From Oxalobacteraceae bacterium (GTDB lineage Bacteria > Pseudomonadota > Gammaproteobacteria > Burkholderiales > Burkholderiaceae_D), in the NCBI GenBank assembly GCA_003537575.1, contig DPRS01000036.1:67400-109813 (forward strand): a DNA stretch of 42,414 nt, read 5' to 3'. Below, one piece after another: positions 41,616-42,414 of the stretch. How positions within the stretch are numbered: the stretch's first letter is position 1; the number at the start of each line of letters is the position of its first letter. The notes beneath the pieces were generated by a model. It worked only from the letters and a program-made list of their open reading frames with translations, searched no databases and was not told where the DNA came from. A program made the translations under genes and the position numbers.

Positions 41616-42356
41616 TCAGTACATGTGCTGACCGCCGTTGATGGCGATATTGGCGCCGGTCAGGAACGCTGCTTCATCCGATGACAGGTAAGCCACCAGT
41701 CCCGCCACTTCTTCCGGCTTGCCCAGGCGCCCCATCGGGATTTGTGGAATGATCTTGCTGTCGAGGACCTCCTGCGGGATCGCCATCACCATCTTGGTGC
41801 CGATATAGCCCGGCGAAATGGTATTGACGGTGACGCCCTTCTTCGCCACTTCCAGCGCCAGTGCCTTGGTGAAGCCATGCATGCCGGCCTTGGCGGCGGA
41901 GTAGTTGGTCTGGCCGAATGCGCCTTTCTGGCCATTGACCGAGGAGATGTTGACGATGCGGCCCCAGCCGCGCTCGACCATGCCGTCGCAGACCGGCTTG
42001 GTCATGTTGAAGACGGAATCGAGATTGGTGCGGATGACGGCATCCCAGTCGACCTTGCCCATTTTCTTGAAGGTCATGTCGCGCGTGATGCCGGCATTGT
42101 TGACCAGCACGTCGACCGGACGCACGTCTTTTTCGATTTGCGCGATGCATTCCTGCGCCGACTCATAGCTCGTGACGTCACAAGCGTAGGCGCGAAAGTT
42201 GTAGCCTTGTCGCGCCATGGTATCGAGCCATTCCGGCGCTCGGGTATTGCCGGGAGAGTAAGTGGTAATCACCTGGTACTGCAGGGCAGCCATCTTGATG
42301 CAGATCGCTTCCCCCAAGCCGCCCATGCCGCCGGTCACCAATGCTATTCGTGCCAT
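41616..42356 (-). CDS. phaB: Acetoacetyl-CoA reductase
   Basis: A 246-residue classical SDR that reduces acetoacetyl-CoA to (R)-3-hydroxybutyryl-CoA with NADPH for PHB synthesis. VTGGMGGLGEAI (7-18) is the cofactor glycine motif, NNAGITRD is at 86-93, and the catalytic set is Ser139, Tyr152 and Lys156 in NISSVNGQKGAFGQTNYSAA and following. KMGKVDWDAVIRTNLDSVFN and the ending GANIAINGGQHMY are typical of PhaB rather than FabG. AGAGGATAGGA precedes the ATG. The other pha genes would lie to the right of the window. Confidence 0.92.
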   Translation of the reverse strand: MARIALVTGGMGGLGEAICIKMAALQYQVITTYSPGNTRAPEWLDTMARQGYNFRAYACDVTSYESAQECIAQIEKDVRPVDVLVNNAGITRDMTFKKMGKVDWDAVIRTNLDSVFNMTKPVCDGMVERGWGRIVNISSVNGQKGAFGQTNYSAAKAGMHGFTKALALEVAKKGVTVNTISPGYIGTKMVMAIPQEVLDSKIIPQIPMGRLGKPEEVAGLVAYLSSDEAAFLTGANIAINGGQHMY

Positions 42357-42414
42357 GTCCTATCCTCTAGCGAATGAACTAAAAAAATGTAGCGATCAGG
42401 ACGGCAAGCGCACC
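42357..42414. other. Right-edge sequence upstream of phaB
   Basis: These 58 bases contain the phaB ribosome binding site and part of its upstream region. Too little is present to call a promoter or the preceding gene. Confidence 0.5.

Overview
The window reads as a chromosomal segment of a betaproteobacterium, most likely Burkholderiales / Oxalobacteraceae. The grounds are protein similarity in style (an XrtA-type exopolysaccharide locus, a PA0069-family radical SAM protein, PHB metabolism) and GC-rich codon use. The family assignment is an inference; there is no rRNA or other marker to confirm it. I saw no tRNA, rRNA, CRISPR array, transposase or phage gene.

Positions 1-9488 hold the conserved core of an exosortase A (XrtA/EpsH) exopolysaccharide locus. 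On the + strand, in tightly coupled order, are the tail of the XrtA-associated polysaccharide deacetylase, a FemAB-like acyltransferase, a TIGR03087-type glycosyltransferase, XrtA fused to an EpsI domain, a TIGR03088-type glycosyltransferase and an asparagine-synthase-like amidotransferase. Convergent to these, on the - strand, are a UDP-glucose 6-dehydrogenase and a UDP-glucuronate epimerase-like enzyme that would supply uronic acid precursors. No PEP-CTERM substrate protein lies inside the window.

After a 310-bp AT-rich regulatory gap, 9799-15862 is one run of five overlapping genes: two glycosyltransferases, an exosortase-associated O-antigen ligase/polymerase-like protein, a polysaccharide deacetylase and a Wzx-like flippase. 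Next come visibly AT-richer, strain-specific-looking genes: a GT-A-fold glycosyltransferase, a divergent polysaccharide pyruvyl transferase, and a 788-residue lipoprotein with a Thr-rich linker and an N-terminal region resembling the RIFT barrel of exo-rhamnogalacturonan-lyase-like proteins. Together they look like the assembly, export and remodelling equipment of one exopolysaccharide.

From 20.7 to 42.4 kb the window is ordinary housekeeping and accessory chromosome. It contains a small putative DNA-binding protein with a close paralogue 12 kb away (33.1 kb); a radical SAM protein behind a near-consensus LexA box; a GNAT/MFS pair divergent from a LysR regulator; an HlyD/ABC/permease efflux operon behind a perfect 21-bp palindrome; two alpha/beta hydrolases, one of them a PHB-depolymerase-type esterase; a hemerythrin-like protein; a PrcB-like lipoprotein; an AI-2E family permease; a SirB2-like protein; an S4 RNA-binding protein; a YpfJ-type zinc peptidase; a 1184-residue PAS/GAF/GGDEF/EAL protein; an unrecognised 233-residue protein; and acetoacetyl-CoA reductase PhaB. 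A short DUF3617-like coding relic lies at 34.9 kb.

The points most worth following are the SOS box on the radical SAM gene, the paired 112-residue HTH-like proteins, the RIFT-barrel-like lipoprotein beside the EPS locus, and the palindromic operator of the efflux operon.
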